DNA from: JAYWIG01 sp043789035 | Lineage (GTDB): Bacteria; Pseudomonadota; Gammaproteobacteria; Burkholderiales; Burkholderiaceae_E | NCBI GenBank assembly: GCA_043789035.1 | Contig: JAYWIG010000177.1 | Coordinates: forward strand, 1 to 47,800 | Reading direction: 5' to 3' | Length of the DNA: 47,800 nt | Shown: positions 16,157-25,194 of the stretch, in pieces | Layout of the letters: the number at the start of each line of letters is the position of its first letter | Numbering within the stretch: the stretch's first letter is position 1 | Program-made: the position numbers and the translations under genes | The notes under the pieces: model-generated | Seen by the model: only the letters and a program-made list of their open reading frames with translations | The model's database searches: none | What the model was told of the DNA's origin: nothing

Positions 16157-17680
16157 TTACGGAAGCAATATCACCGCCCCAGTAGTCGCCCTAGCTTCCA
16201 AATCAGCATGTGCCTGAGCTGCCGCACTTAACGGGTAGCGATGATGAATTGGTACTTTCAAAATGCCTTGTTTCACCGCATCGAATGTTCTTGCAGCGAT
16301 GGCATTGAGCTTTTCGCGTTGCGCGGTGTAATGAAACAATACAGGCCGCGATATCGTCACGGATTTTGAACTGAGTAACTCAGGAGCAATCGTGTTTTGA
16401 GCGCCGCTGGCGTGCCCAAAGCTTACCCAATGCCCGCACATGGCAAGCGCGTCTAAGTTCTCGTTGAAGGCTTGTTGGCCTAGGCCGTCGTAAATAATCT
16501 CAGCACCTTGTCCTTGTGTAATTTCTTTCACCTTATCGGCGAAGCGATAGCTGCTAGTGATGATTGTGTGGTGGCAACCATGTTCCCTGGCAACTGAAGC
16601 TTTGCGTTCGCTCGATACCGTGCCGATGACGATTGCGCCTAATGCATGCGCCCATTGGCACAGCAGCAGGCCTACGCCACCGGCCGCTGCATGGACAAGT
16701 ATTCGAGTACCGGGTGTAACCCGGCATGTGCGATGTAAAAGATATTCGGCGCTCATGCCTTTGAGCATTAAGCCTGCGGCAACTTCGTCGGAAATATAGT
16801 CGGGCAATAACACCAATTGGGTTGCTGACATGGTGCGAACTGAGGTGTAGGCACCGACGGGTGGGCAGGCATAAGCGACTCTATCACCGGGTAGGAATTG
16901 CGTCACGCCATCACCTACCTCTGTAACTACACCCGCTGCCTCCATGCCGATAATGCGGGGGGGCGTGAGCATTTTGTATTCACCTTTACGCACATACACA
17001 TCAATGTAATTCACACCGATGGCGGTTTGTTTGATGCGTACCTCACCTGCACGTGGCCCCGCGACTTTAATCGATTGAATCCGTAACTGTTCAGTGCCGC
17101 CGTGGGCATTCACAACAATGGCTTGGGCAGAAACTTCCGGATACGATGATGCTCGAATGGGTAATGATGGTGAGCTTGAACCGGCCTGAGAAGGCCTAGT
17201 GAGGCGTAGTTTCTCCTTTAGCTCATGGTTGGACAACCGACTGTTAACTCGAAGAAATGCTCTTGCACCGTCGAAGCCCCCTTGATACACACCATCGCCA
17301 ACAGCAGTGGCGAGTTCTTTCTCTTGGCCTTTGGGCGTGTCGAAGGTGCTTTGCCACCACCAGTAGGTTCGGCTGCCGTCAGTAACCGGTTTGAGCGTGC
17401 AGGTGGCGATATAATGAATGAGCGGCAGCGAGGCATCAAGAATGCAATAGGTGAACGAATGATCTTTATCTGACATGCTTAGCAGTTGCTCGCGAATGCG
17501 GCCACCATCTTTCATCGAAAAGCTTCGCACGCAGCCAAGTTGGTCAGCAGGTTCGTCGTTCTCAATCACAGAATGAGCGACGGCAGGATGCCAATGATCA
17601 TGCCCATTGAAATCGCGAATTAGTGCCCAGACGCGCTCAATCGGCGAATCGATAATGGCAGTGCGGGTGACTTTAATCAT
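16157..17680 (-). CDS. SRPBCC (START-like) domain fused to quinone oxidoreductase
   Basis: A 507-residue two-domain protein. Residues 1-145 form an SRPBCC domain (VWALIRDFNGHDHWHP, GCVRSFSMKDGGRIREQLL) closely similar to the whole of the gene upstream. After a serine/proline linker, residues about 185-507 are a zinc-independent medium-chain oxidoreductase of the NADPH:quinone reductase type: GVNYIDVYVRKGEYK, IIGMEAAGVV and the dinucleotide motif HAAAGGVG at 330-337. The first domain would offer a hydrophobic pocket, the second an NADPH-dependent reduction of a quinone, enone or similar. It is the last gene of the long operon. The frame shows no break; the fusion appears real rather than a lost stop, since the linker is ordinary coding sequence. 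Confidence 0.88.
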   Translation of the reverse strand: MIKVTRTAIIDSPIERVWALIRDFNGHDHWHPAVAHSVIENDEPADQLGCVRSFSMKDGGRIREQLLSMSDKDHSFTYCILDASLPLIHYIATCTLKPVTDGSRTYWWWQSTFDTPKGQEKELATAVGDGVYQGGFDGARAFLRVNSRLSNHELKEKLRLTRPSQAGSSSPSLPIRASSYPEVSAQAIVVNAHGGTEQLRIQSIKVAGPRAGEVRIKQTAIGVNYIDVYVRKGEYKMLTPPRIIGMEAAGVVTEVGDGVTQFLPGDRVAYACPPVGAYTSVRTMSATQLVLLPDYISDEVAAGLMLKGMSAEYLLHRTCRVTPGTRILVHAAAGGVGLLLCQWAHALGAIVIGTVSSERKASVAREHGCHHTIITSSYRFADKVKEITQGQGAEIIYDGLGQQAFNENLDALAMCGHWVSFGHASGAQNTIAPELLSSKSVTISRPVLFHYTAQREKLNAIAARTFDAVKQGILKVPIHHRYPLSAAAQAHADLEARATTGAVILLP

Positions 17681-17707
17681 CTATTGCTTGAAATGCTTGT
17701 TCGCTAA

Positions 17708-18142
17708 TCAGCGAAACATCAGTTTTAAGCTATTAAAGGCAGTTTGAAAAACGCCTTGTCCGATGCCTTCAGCCAGCTCCTTTTCTTTACCTGCGGGCGG
17801 ATCGAATTCTGCCCACCATTCGGCAAATGTGGTGTTGCCGTCAGTCACCGGCGTGAGCTTTAGTGTCGCCACATAGTTCTCAACACCCATAGGGCTTTCG
17901 AGTATCGAGTAAGTGCATTGATAATCGTAGTCCGATAGCGTTAAAAGCTGCTCGCGAATCATGCCACCGTCTTTCAATCGAAAGTTACGCACGCAACCCA
18001 CTTTGTCAGACGGTAAGCCTCCTTCAATGCGCGATTCAGAAACGAAAGGTGTCCACTTTGGTAAGCCATTGAAGTCGCGAACGATGGCCCAAACGGCGTC
18101 GGCCGAGCCATTGATCACGGTGGAGGTGTAGACTTTAATCAT
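17708..18142 (-). CDS. SRPBCC (START-like) family protein
   Basis: A 144-residue single-domain SRPBCC protein of the Bet v 1/polyketide cyclase type. It begins SADAVWAIVRDFNGLPKWTP within the first 35 residues and continues with VGCVRNFRLKDGGMIREQLL, matching the N-terminal domain of the downstream fusion almost block for block. It looks like one half of a tandem duplication in which the other copy joined an oxidoreductase. It lies 5 bases after the flotillin stop and 27 bases before the fusion gene. Likely a ligand carrier or a cyclase/dehydratase-type enzyme; its ligand is unknown. Confidence 0.85.
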   Translation of the reverse strand: MIKVYTSTVINGSADAVWAIVRDFNGLPKWTPFVSESRIEGGLPSDKVGCVRNFRLKDGGMIREQLLTLSDYDYQCTYSILESPMGVENYVATLKLTPVTDGNTTFAEWWAEFDPPAGKEKELAEGIGQGVFQTAFNSLKLMFR

Positions 18143-18147
18143 GTGGC

Positions 18148-19869
18148 TTAGCTTGGGAGTTGACCGGCTGGTGTATTAATATTTGGCGCGGGTACTTGCG
18201 TTTTTTCCAACATGCTTCGCGCCACTTTGCCAACGTCACCGGAATCAACACCAATTTCTTTTAAGAGCTGATCGACGAGCGGCGCTTGGGCTCTAAATCG
18301 CAACGCTGAATTCACGACGTTGTCAGAAAAATTCCCGCCACCGCCGCCATTTGAACCGTCGAAATCAGAGCGATTACTACTACCGCCCATTAAGCCATCG
18401 ACCTGCAAAATCTTAATGCCTTCGATGCGCTCCAGCGGTTTGCCAGATTCGCGAATAATCGCTTCAAGCCTATCAAGCAACTTCATGCGCATCGCCGATG
18501 TTCTGGCCTCAGGCGTGAGCATGTTGGCAGCCTCGTTCATCAAGCGTAAACCCTCGGCTTCAACCTCATGGCGAATACGATAAGCCATGGATTTAATTTT
18601 CTCAGCATCTGCATTGGCTTCGGCTTCGGCACGCACCGCATCGCCACGATCTGCAGAGGCAGATTTTTCAGCAGCTGCAGCCATAGTTAGGCGGATACCC
18701 TCACGTTCTGCTTCTTGAGACGCACCGATTAAATCAATGGCTTTGCGGCGCTCAGCCATTTCGGTTTCTCGCACAGTAAACACACGTTCTTCTTCTTGCA
18801 CTGCCTTAGCCCGAGCTTGATCCGCTAGAGCTTGCGCTTCAGATTGCGCTTTCGATTGCCCGGCGACGGCAATGGCGCGTTGCTGCTCTGCCATTTCAAT
18901 TGCTTGTCTACGCTCAATTTCGGCAGTTTGAATTTCACGCTCTTTCGAGATGCGGCCTTCTTCAATCATGCGCTCAGACAATAGCCGTGCACGATCAACC
19001 GATTCGCGAGCTGCGATTTGCGCCACTTCGCCCTCTTGCTCACGCGCTGCTCGTTCTTTCACTAAATCGGAGCGCTGGACAGCGCGAGTAATCTCTAGTT
19101 CACGTTCTTGCGCGAGGCGAGCATTTTCCAAAGCACGATCAATATCAAGCGCTTGCTTTTCTGTATCCAAATTCTTATTGCGAATCTGAATCATCGTGTC
19201 TTGCTCGATATCGTTGCGAATTTTCTTACGCATTTCGATTTGTTCAGTCAGGCGGGTTAAACCTTCGGCGTCAAACGCGTTTGATGGATTGAAGTACTCC
19301 ATGCCGGTTTGGTCAAGCTGGGTAAGCGACACAGTTTCGAGTTCTAAACCGTTTTGCAATAAATCAGCCGCAACTACGCCACGTACGCGCTTGACGTATT
19401 CGCCGCGCTTCTCATGCAATTCTTCCATCGTCATTTCTGCTGCTACTGTTCGCAGCGCATCAACGAACTTACCTTCGACGAGTTCTTTGAGCGTGTCAGG
19501 TTGCATGGTGCGAGTACCGAGCGTTTGGGCGGCAGAAGCTACCGCATCGGTCGTTGCTTGCACACGAACATAAAACTCTGAGATCACATCCACACGCATA
19601 CGATCTTTGGTAATCAGTGCTTTGTCTTTGCCACGCTGCACTTCTAATCGAAGCGTGTTCATGTTGACCGGAATGACTTCGTGAACGATGGGCAGCACGA
19701 AGGCACCGCCATTCATCACGACCTTCTGGCCACCTAGGCCAGTGCGTACGAAGGCTCGTTCTTTTGAGCTTCGCAAGTAAAGCCAATTCAATATCCACAC
19801 AATAATCGCCACTACGATGACGACGACGATGAGCCCTAGTAGGAAGCTGCCGAATGCTGCACCTGTCAT
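18148..19869 (-). CDS. Flotillin / SPFH-domain membrane protein (YqiK-like)
   Basis: A 573-residue flotillin. One N-terminal membrane segment (residues about 8-29) is followed by the SPFH domain (GLGGQKVVMNGGAFVLPI, MRVDVISEFYVRV). Residues about 215-440 are a long heptad-rich coiled coil full of Ala, Glu, Gln and Arg with repeated EAEANADAEKIK-type segments. The C-terminal part is glycine-rich (GGSSNRSDFDGSNGGGGG) and then a helical tail ending in proline. AAGGAGT precedes the ATG. Flotillins oligomerise and organise membrane microdomains. Finding it inside a transport and catabolic operon, 5 bases after a PEP-hydrolase-like gene, suggests it scaffolds or stabilises the transporter or the membrane; that is inference. 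Confidence 0.92.
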   Translation of the reverse strand: MTGAAFGSFLLGLIVVVIVVAIIVWILNWLYLRSSKERAFVRTGLGGQKVVMNGGAFVLPIVHEVIPVNMNTLRLEVQRGKDKALITKDRMRVDVISEFYVRVQATTDAVASAAQTLGTRTMQPDTLKELVEGKFVDALRTVAAEMTMEELHEKRGEYVKRVRGVVAADLLQNGLELETVSLTQLDQTGMEYFNPSNAFDAEGLTRLTEQIEMRKKIRNDIEQDTMIQIRNKNLDTEKQALDIDRALENARLAQERELEITRAVQRSDLVKERAAREQEGEVAQIAARESVDRARLLSERMIEEGRISKEREIQTAEIERRQAIEMAEQQRAIAVAGQSKAQSEAQALADQARAKAVQEEERVFTVRETEMAERRKAIDLIGASQEAEREGIRLTMAAAAEKSASADRGDAVRAEAEANADAEKIKSMAYRIRHEVEAEGLRLMNEAANMLTPEARTSAMRMKLLDRLEAIIRESGKPLERIEGIKILQVDGLMGGSSNRSDFDGSNGGGGGNFSDNVVNSALRFRAQAPLVDQLLKEIGVDSGDVGKVARSMLEKTQVPAPNINTPAGQLPS

Positions 19870-19874
19870 GATGA

Positions 19875-20744
19875 TTACTCCTTCGCTTTTTCTGATTTAG
19901 CGGGTTTTTCAGATTTAAATTGAATATTTTTGAATTCTTTGGTTGTTGCCACCAACGCTACTTCTGTTGGTAGACGCTCCATACTCGATGCGCCGTAAAA
20001 ACCGTGAATGCCGGGGCAGTTGTTCAAAATGAACGACGCATCTTTTGGCGTGGCGATTGGCCCACCGTGACATAAAACAATCACGTCTTTACGAACTTTC
20101 TTCGCCGCAGCCGCCCAGGCATTAATCGTTGGGACACAGTCGCTTAGCTTCAATGCTGTTTCGGCGCCTATCGCTCCACCCGTTGTTAATCCCAAGTGGC
20201 AGACCACGATGTCGGCACCCGCTTTAGTCATGTCGTGCGCGCTTTGTTCATCGAATACGTAGGGCGTGGTAAGTAAATCGAGCTTGTTCGCGTGCTTTAC
20301 TAAGTCGACTTCTAAACCATAACCCATGCCTGTTTCTTCTAAATTGGCGCGGAAGTTACCGTCAATTAAACCGACAGTTGGAAAATTCTGAATGCCAGAA
20401 AAACCTAAATCGATTAATCGCCTTAGAAAAGCATCGGTAATCATGAACGGGTCTGTACCATTCACACCTGCAAGCACCGGCGTGTGCTTCACTACGGGCA
20501 ATACCTCATGGGCCATTTCGCAAACAATTTCATTGGCGTTGCCGTAGGCGAGCAAACCTGAGAGTGAGCCTCTACCAGCCATCCGAAACCGGCCCGAGTT
20601 ATAGATGACGATGAGATCTATGCCGCCTTGCTCTTCGCACTTGGCCGATAAGCCTGTACCAGCTCCGCCACCGATGATGGGTTTGCCCGCCTTAATCATG
20701 GCGGTGAACTTTTTGAGTATGTCTTTACGAGCGATGCGAGGCAT
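19875..20744 (-). CDS. Phosphoenolpyruvate hydrolase-like TIM-barrel protein (PF09370 type)
   Basis: A 289-residue TIM-barrel of the PEP mutase/hydrolase superfamily group matching PF09370. Family blocks are IIGGGAGTGLSAKCEEQGG near residue 24, LIVIYNSGRFRMAGRGSL near 44, VLAGVNGTDPF, GIQNFPTVGLIDG and VLCHGGPIATPKDA. The last 15 residues are a Lys/Glu tail. In plants and fungi this domain is the C-terminal half of Tm-1, the tomato antiviral protein, joined to the UPF0261 domain; here that other half is encoded by the gene immediately upstream, overlapping by 20 bases. The biochemical reaction of the family is not settled. Translational coupling argues for a complex of the two products. Confidence 0.88.
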   Translation of the reverse strand: MPRIARKDILKKFTAMIKAGKPIIGGGAGTGLSAKCEEQGGIDLIVIYNSGRFRMAGRGSLSGLLAYGNANEIVCEMAHEVLPVVKHTPVLAGVNGTDPFMITDAFLRRLIDLGFSGIQNFPTVGLIDGNFRANLEETGMGYGLEVDLVKHANKLDLLTTPYVFDEQSAHDMTKAGADIVVCHLGLTTGGAIGAETALKLSDCVPTINAWAAAAKKVRKDVIVLCHGGPIATPKDASFILNNCPGIHGFYGASSMERLPTEVALVATTKEFKNIQFKSEKPAKSEKAKE

Positions 20745-23043
20745 AGGTTTTCTCTGTTGGATTAGAAATTTCGAGGAATGCAGCTACGAGGGCATCGCTG
20801 AACTGCGGGTCATTTAAGTTATAAGGCAGGCGAATCAACTTGCGATTTGTCCCTGCTCTAAAGTTTTGCGTAATTGTGTCGAACAGGGCTTTGTCGGCTG
20901 CCGGATCCCAAAAACCTTTCCCCGGCGCGTCAACGGCAGAGACACCACCTTCAGGAATAAAAAACCTGACAGGGCCTTCCATGCGATTGAGCTTGTCGAC
21001 GATGAACTTCCCCATTGCAATGTTCTCCGCTACCGTAGTGCGCATTAAAGTGACGTTACTGTTGTGCTTGATGAAATTTCGCCCATTAAACTTTGCAGGG
21101 ACAGTCTCTGGCGCCCAAAAGTTCACCATATCCAGCGCGCCGCACGAACCGACATAGGGCACGCGCGATTGAATAATGGCGTCCATCCGCGTGGGGCCAG
21201 CCGTTAGAACCCCGCCGACAAGTTCATCAGCAATTTCCGTCGTGGTAATGTCAAGCACACCAGAGAGCAAACCTGACTCAACCAGTTTCTCCATGGATTG
21301 CCCGCCGGTGCCAGTCGCGTGAAACACGAGGCAATCGTACTTTTCTTCCAACTGTTTGGTAACTGCTTGCACGCAAGCGGTGGTGACACCAAACATGGAT
21401 AAGCCGATGGCAGGCCTAGCATCACTCATGCTGACAGTCGATGTATAAGAAATCATTCCTGCTAAAGCATGAGCAGCGTTCGACAATACCTTTTCGCTAA
21501 TACGATTGATGCCAGACACATCGGTGACTGAGTACATCATCGTAATGTCTGATGGGCCGACATAGGGTTTTACATCACCCGAAGCGACCGTAGACACCAT
21601 CATCTTTGGTACGCCGATCGGTAGTGCGCGCATAGCTCGCGTTGCTAACGCAGTGCCACCAGAACCGCCTGCCGAAATAATGCCGCCTAAATCATTACGC
21701 CTTCGAATGTAGTGCTCGAACGCGACGGCCATTTCAACAGTTGCGGAGCCTCGATCACCAGTAAACACTGCCCGCTCCCCTAGCGGATGATGACGGGCAA
21801 TTTCTCTGGGGTGTACGACCGCCGGAGATGTTTTTCCTGAAGTTGATAGATCAACTGTGACAGTTCTCAGTCCTAGCTTTTCTAAGCACGAGCGAATAAA
21901 GAATAATTCTTTGGCTTTGGTGTCAAAGGTACCTGCAATATAAGCGGCCTTGCCCATACTTGCAGCAACAGGAAACTCGACAACACGAGCATTTTTGCCA
22001 TTTTTTGAGAGCTTTGAGGCCGCGTCATTGAGTGACGGCATGTCATCGTCAGTGGTTTTGGTGCGACCACTGATAAGCTGGTCCTTGGGTTGTGTGGAGA
22101 GTGGATCACCCGCGCTCCAGCGGTTATAGCCCCGTTGAACGCGCTCTTGTGGAGCATCTAAAGACGGGCCTTGATCGTCGCGATCACCAGCGCGGCGAAT
22201 CGTGAATATCTGGACTTCCTCGGGAGCGCTATTCGTTTGAATTTCTTCGACAAAAGTTTCTTCGTCTTCGTCTAACGATGATTTAATTCCCAATAACTGC
22301 TGTTGGAGTTCCACATTGGCGGCGAGTTCCGAAGCGGGTAAGCGCCTAGCGATACGACCGTTCACCATCACCGCAATATCGTCCGCCACTTGCATGGCAA
22401 CACCGAGGTTTTGCTCTATCAGCAGAATTGACATGTCGCCGTCAGACGCCAGCTTCTTGAGCATGTCTGCTACATGTTGAACAATCACTGGAGCCAAGCC
22501 TTCAGTCGGCTCGTCCATGACCAGCACTTCGGGGTTAAACAACAAGGCCCGGCCAATGGCCAGCATCTGTTGTTCACCACCCGAAAGCTGCGCGCCGCCG
22601 TTACTTTTGCGCTCGGCAAGTCTCGGAAATTGTTCGTACACCCGTTCAACCGTCCAAGCACCTTGGCGCGAACCTGACGCAAGTTTCAGTGTTTCATCAA
22701 CTGTAAGCGATGGCCACACGCGTCGGCCTTGCGGTACATAACCAATACCCGCTTCTGTAATGCGATTCGGTGCAAGGCCGCGTAACTCTTTGCCGTTTAA
22801 TCGAATTGAACCCTTAACGTTTCCGTTGGCGGGAACCAGGCCTGTGACGGAATTACAAAGGGTGGTTTTACCCATGCCATTGCGGCCAACCACGGCAAGC
22901 ACGCCGGAGGTTAACTCCAACGAAATATCTTGAACCGCATGAGCGCTGCCATAGAACACATCAAGACCTTGAATAACCAGTGCTGGCCCCGTACGGCGAG
23001 TCGCGTTACTGTTTTTTGAGAATGCGCGTGAAAACCAATTCAT
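20725..23043 (-). CDS. LivF-type ABC ATPase fused to Tm-1-like (UPF0261) domain
   Basis: A 772-residue fusion. Residues 20-253 are a LivF ATPase: Walker A GRNGMGKT at 53-60, signature LSGGEQQ at 153-159, Walker B VLVMDEP at 173-179. Residues 254-364 are an acidic, probably disordered linker. Residues 365-772 are a Tm-1-like ATP-binding domain (GKAAYIAGTFDTKAKEL, IISAGGSGGTALATRAM, VFHATGTGGQSMEKL, AGPTRMDAI, VPYVGSCGALDMVNF). The frame is continuous and the junction shows no shift. The start overlaps the LivG stop by one base (TAATG). With LivG it should form the ATPase pair of the Liv transporter; the Tm-1 part presumably ties transport to the chemistry done with the TIM-barrel protein next door. 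That last step is inference. Confidence 0.92.
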   Translation of the reverse strand: MNWFSRAFSKNSNATRRTGPALVIQGLDVFYGSAHAVQDISLELTSGVLAVVGRNGMGKTTLCNSVTGLVPANGNVKGSIRLNGKELRGLAPNRITEAGIGYVPQGRRVWPSLTVDETLKLASGSRQGAWTVERVYEQFPRLAERKSNGGAQLSGGEQQMLAIGRALLFNPEVLVMDEPTEGLAPVIVQHVADMLKKLASDGDMSILLIEQNLGVAMQVADDIAVMVNGRIARRLPASELAANVELQQQLLGIKSSLDEDEETFVEEIQTNSAPEEVQIFTIRRAGDRDDQGPSLDAPQERVQRGYNRWSAGDPLSTQPKDQLISGRTKTTDDDMPSLNDAASKLSKNGKNARVVEFPVAASMGKAAYIAGTFDTKAKELFFIRSCLEKLGLRTVTVDLSTSGKTSPAVVHPREIARHHPLGERAVFTGDRGSATVEMAVAFEHYIRRRNDLGGIISAGGSGGTALATRAMRALPIGVPKMMVSTVASGDVKPYVGPSDITMMYSVTDVSGINRISEKVLSNAAHALAGMISYTSTVSMSDARPAIGLSMFGVTTACVQAVTKQLEEKYDCLVFHATGTGGQSMEKLVESGLLSGVLDITTTEIADELVGGVLTAGPTRMDAIIQSRVPYVGSCGALDMVNFWAPETVPAKFNGRNFIKHNSNVTLMRTTVAENIAMGKFIVDKLNRMEGPVRFFIPEGGVSAVDAPGKGFWDPAADKALFDTITQNFRAGTNRKLIRLPYNLNDPQFSDALVAAFLEISNPTEKTYASHRS

Positions 23044-23834
23044 TAGTGTTTACCGCCCATGTAAATGGCCTGCACCTGCTCGTCGTTTTCAATCTCGGAT
23101 GGCGTGCCGTCTTTAATCACCTTGCCGTTGTGCATAACAGTGACGAGATCAACCACTTTCAGTGCTATGTCTAAATCATGTTCGATGATGATGTAGCTCA
23201 TATGTTTGGGCAGTGCATTGAGTAATACAACTAATTCGCGGCGCTCGGCAGGTGACAAACCGGCGGCAGGCTCATCGAATAAAATGAAGCGAGGCGCGCC
23301 AGCCAATGCCATGCCAATTTCCAGTTGGCGTTGCTGGCCATGGGAAAGCATGGCGACCTGTGTGTCAGCCACATGGCTTAAGCGCACTCGGTCGAGCAAA
23401 TCCTTCGCCGCAACTTCGCTGGTATGGCTAAACGCAGTGCGCTTAAATGAAAAGCGCCCAGGATTTACGCCTCGCACTGCCAAAAATAGATTGTCTTTCA
23501 CTGAGAGCTCTTTAAACAGCAAAGAGATTTGATAGGTGCGTCTTAGCCCCCGCCGAATGCGTTCGTAAGGTGGCAATAAAGTGATGTCTTCACCGAAGAA
23601 TTTAATGCTGCCCGAGGTGGCAGGTAAATCGCCGGTGATGCAGTTAAACAGTGTGGTTTTGCCAGCTCCATTGGAGCCAAGCACGGCTCGCCGCTCGCCA
23701 GCGGCAACCGTTAAGGAAACATCATCAATGGCCTTCAATGCTCCGAAGGCGCGCGTGACGCCTTGCAACACCAATGCGTCGTTCGAAGCGAGCGGTGCAA
23801 TGCTAGAAGCTAAATGTGAAGTAAGGGAGGCCAT
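23043..23834 (-). CDS. livG: Branched-chain amino acid-type ABC transporter ATPase, LivG
   Basis: A 263-residue ATPase with Walker A GSNGAGKT at 53-60, the LivG-type signature LSHGQQRQLEIGMAL, Walker B FILFDEPAAGLSP and IIIEHDLDIAL with the switch histidine. The C-terminal segment ending in QAIYMGG is typical of LivG. An unconserved 20-residue N-terminal lead precedes the domain. It is preceded by the receptor gene and runs into the LivF-Tm-1 gene, which supplies the second ATPase. The solute is probably not leucine, given the catabolic genes around it. Confidence 0.93.
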   Translation of the reverse strand: MASLTSHLASSIAPLASNDALVLQGVTRAFGALKAIDDVSLTVAAGERRAVLGSNGAGKTTLFNCITGDLPATSGSIKFFGEDITLLPPYERIRRGLRRTYQISLLFKELSVKDNLFLAVRGVNPGRFSFKRTAFSHTSEVAAKDLLDRVRLSHVADTQVAMLSHGQQRQLEIGMALAGAPRFILFDEPAAGLSPAERRELVVLLNALPKHMSYIIIEHDLDIALKVVDLVTVMHNGKVIKDGTPSEIENDEQVQAIYMGGKH

Positions 23835-23857
23835 TGATTTTTCTTTCTAAGAACTGC

Positions 23858-25111
23858 TTATGGGCAGCTAGGCTTGTCGCGTGTGCCTAAGCCCATTGCG
23901 TCAAACTCTGCTTTTGGCAGGTTCAATTGCTGGTTCACTTTGGCAGTTACTTTCACAACCCGATTGAAGAAAGTTCCATCAGCCGCTTTCGCAACTTCAG
24001 TGATAAATGTGGGGCCGACCGCATTGCGGTTCTCATCCAAAGTTACATCCCCAGTTGGGCCTTTCAAAACAAGTTTTGAGAGCGCTGCTCGATAAGCTGC
24101 TTGGCCGCCTGATAAGTCGCCTTTTACCGCGTCTAGAGCATCAAGTGCTGCCTTCATGTTCGAGTAATACAAGAATGCAAACAGTGATGGGCTCGGAAAG
24201 CCATCTTTATAGTTGGCTTTGTAGTCGGCAACAAACTTCTTCCACTCTGGAGTATCGATTGAATCAGCCATCGGGCTAGCCGATGCTGTACCCACGAGTG
24301 AATCACGACGCTTACCTTTGAAGTTCAATACGGTTTGGTCAACCGTAATCGAACCACCGACCATGGGCTTGTCGCCACCTGATTGCTCGTACTGAGTCAA
24401 GAAGTTTACTGCATCAGAACCACCGAGCACGACTAGCAAAGCATCAATATCTTTTGGAATCTTTGCGATGACTGAGGCGTAATCTTTGTTGCCAAGCGGC
24501 ACCCAAAGCTTGTCAACCATCTTACCGCCACCCTTGCAGTACTCACCCATAAAGCCTTGAACCTGTGAATAGGGAAAAGAATAGTCTTCCGCAATCAATG
24601 CCATTTTTTTATAGCCTTTGCTCAAGGCATGGTTGCCTAAGCCAACCATCCACTGTGCACCTTCAGTATTGAAACGGAAAAAGTTTGGCGATGGGCTAAC
24701 GAGAGTTGTTGCTTGCGCACCTGACGAGCCGTTAATGAAGGTCACACTTGGTTGAGTTTTTGAGTAATCTTTTACCGCGATACCTTCGCCGCCAGACAAT
24801 GGGCCGACCATAATTTGCACTTTGTCTTGCTCAACCAGCTTGCGAGTTGCATTCACAGCAACATCGGGCTTTGCATCAGATGAGCCTTTAATGATCTCGA
24901 TCCTCTTGCCACCGGCCATGCCGTTACGCAACTTTAAGGCCAGCTCGGCACCACGCATACCATCTGCGCCAGGCGCAGCGAATGGGCCTTCTAAGGTTGC
25001 CAACAAACCGATCTTAATAACTTCCTGTGCTTGCGCAGGCGTGATGCCCGCAATAGCAGTGAATGCAGCGGCAGCAATTGCTGTACGTGCAAAAATTCTC
25101 CTCTTTGACAT
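23858..25111 (-). CDS. livK: ABC transporter substrate-binding protein, LivK family
   Basis: A 417-residue periplasmic receptor of the Peripla_BP_6 type. The start is set at ATG 25111 because GGAGAT lies six bases before it; the frame is open 16 codons further up but that stretch is not signal-like. A signal peptide ends at PAQAQ (about residue 29). Mature blocks are IKIGLLATLEGPFAAPG, MVGPLSGGEGIAVKDYS, FINGSSGAQATT, YKKMALIAEDYSFPYSQVQ and GPTGDVTLDENRNAVG. It lies between the permease genes and the ATPase genes of the same transporter. Family members bind amino acids, amides, urea or aromatic acids; the ligand is not evident. Confidence 0.93.
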   Translation of the reverse strand: MSKRRIFARTAIAAAAFTAIAGITPAQAQEVIKIGLLATLEGPFAAPGADGMRGAELALKLRNGMAGGKRIEIIKGSSDAKPDVAVNATRKLVEQDKVQIMVGPLSGGEGIAVKDYSKTQPSVTFINGSSGAQATTLVSPSPNFFRFNTEGAQWMVGLGNHALSKGYKKMALIAEDYSFPYSQVQGFMGEYCKGGGKMVDKLWVPLGNKDYASVIAKIPKDIDALLVVLGGSDAVNFLTQYEQSGGDKPMVGGSITVDQTVLNFKGKRRDSLVGTASASPMADSIDTPEWKKFVADYKANYKDGFPSPSLFAFLYYSNMKAALDALDAVKGDLSGGQAAYRAALSKLVLKGPTGDVTLDENRNAVGPTFITEVAKAADGTFFNRVVKVTAKVNQQLNLPKAEFDAMGLGTRDKPSCP

Positions 25112-25194
25112 GTCAATCTCCATAAGTGGCGTTCTTCGGAAGTTACAAAAACCCTTCACGCCTTGTTAATATCAGAGCCACCCACACGTAGTCA

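Noticed and set aside
25112..25159. Upstream extension of the LivK reading frame
   Set aside because: The 16 extra residues are not signal-like and the extension covers the GGAGAT ribosome binding site of the internal ATG.
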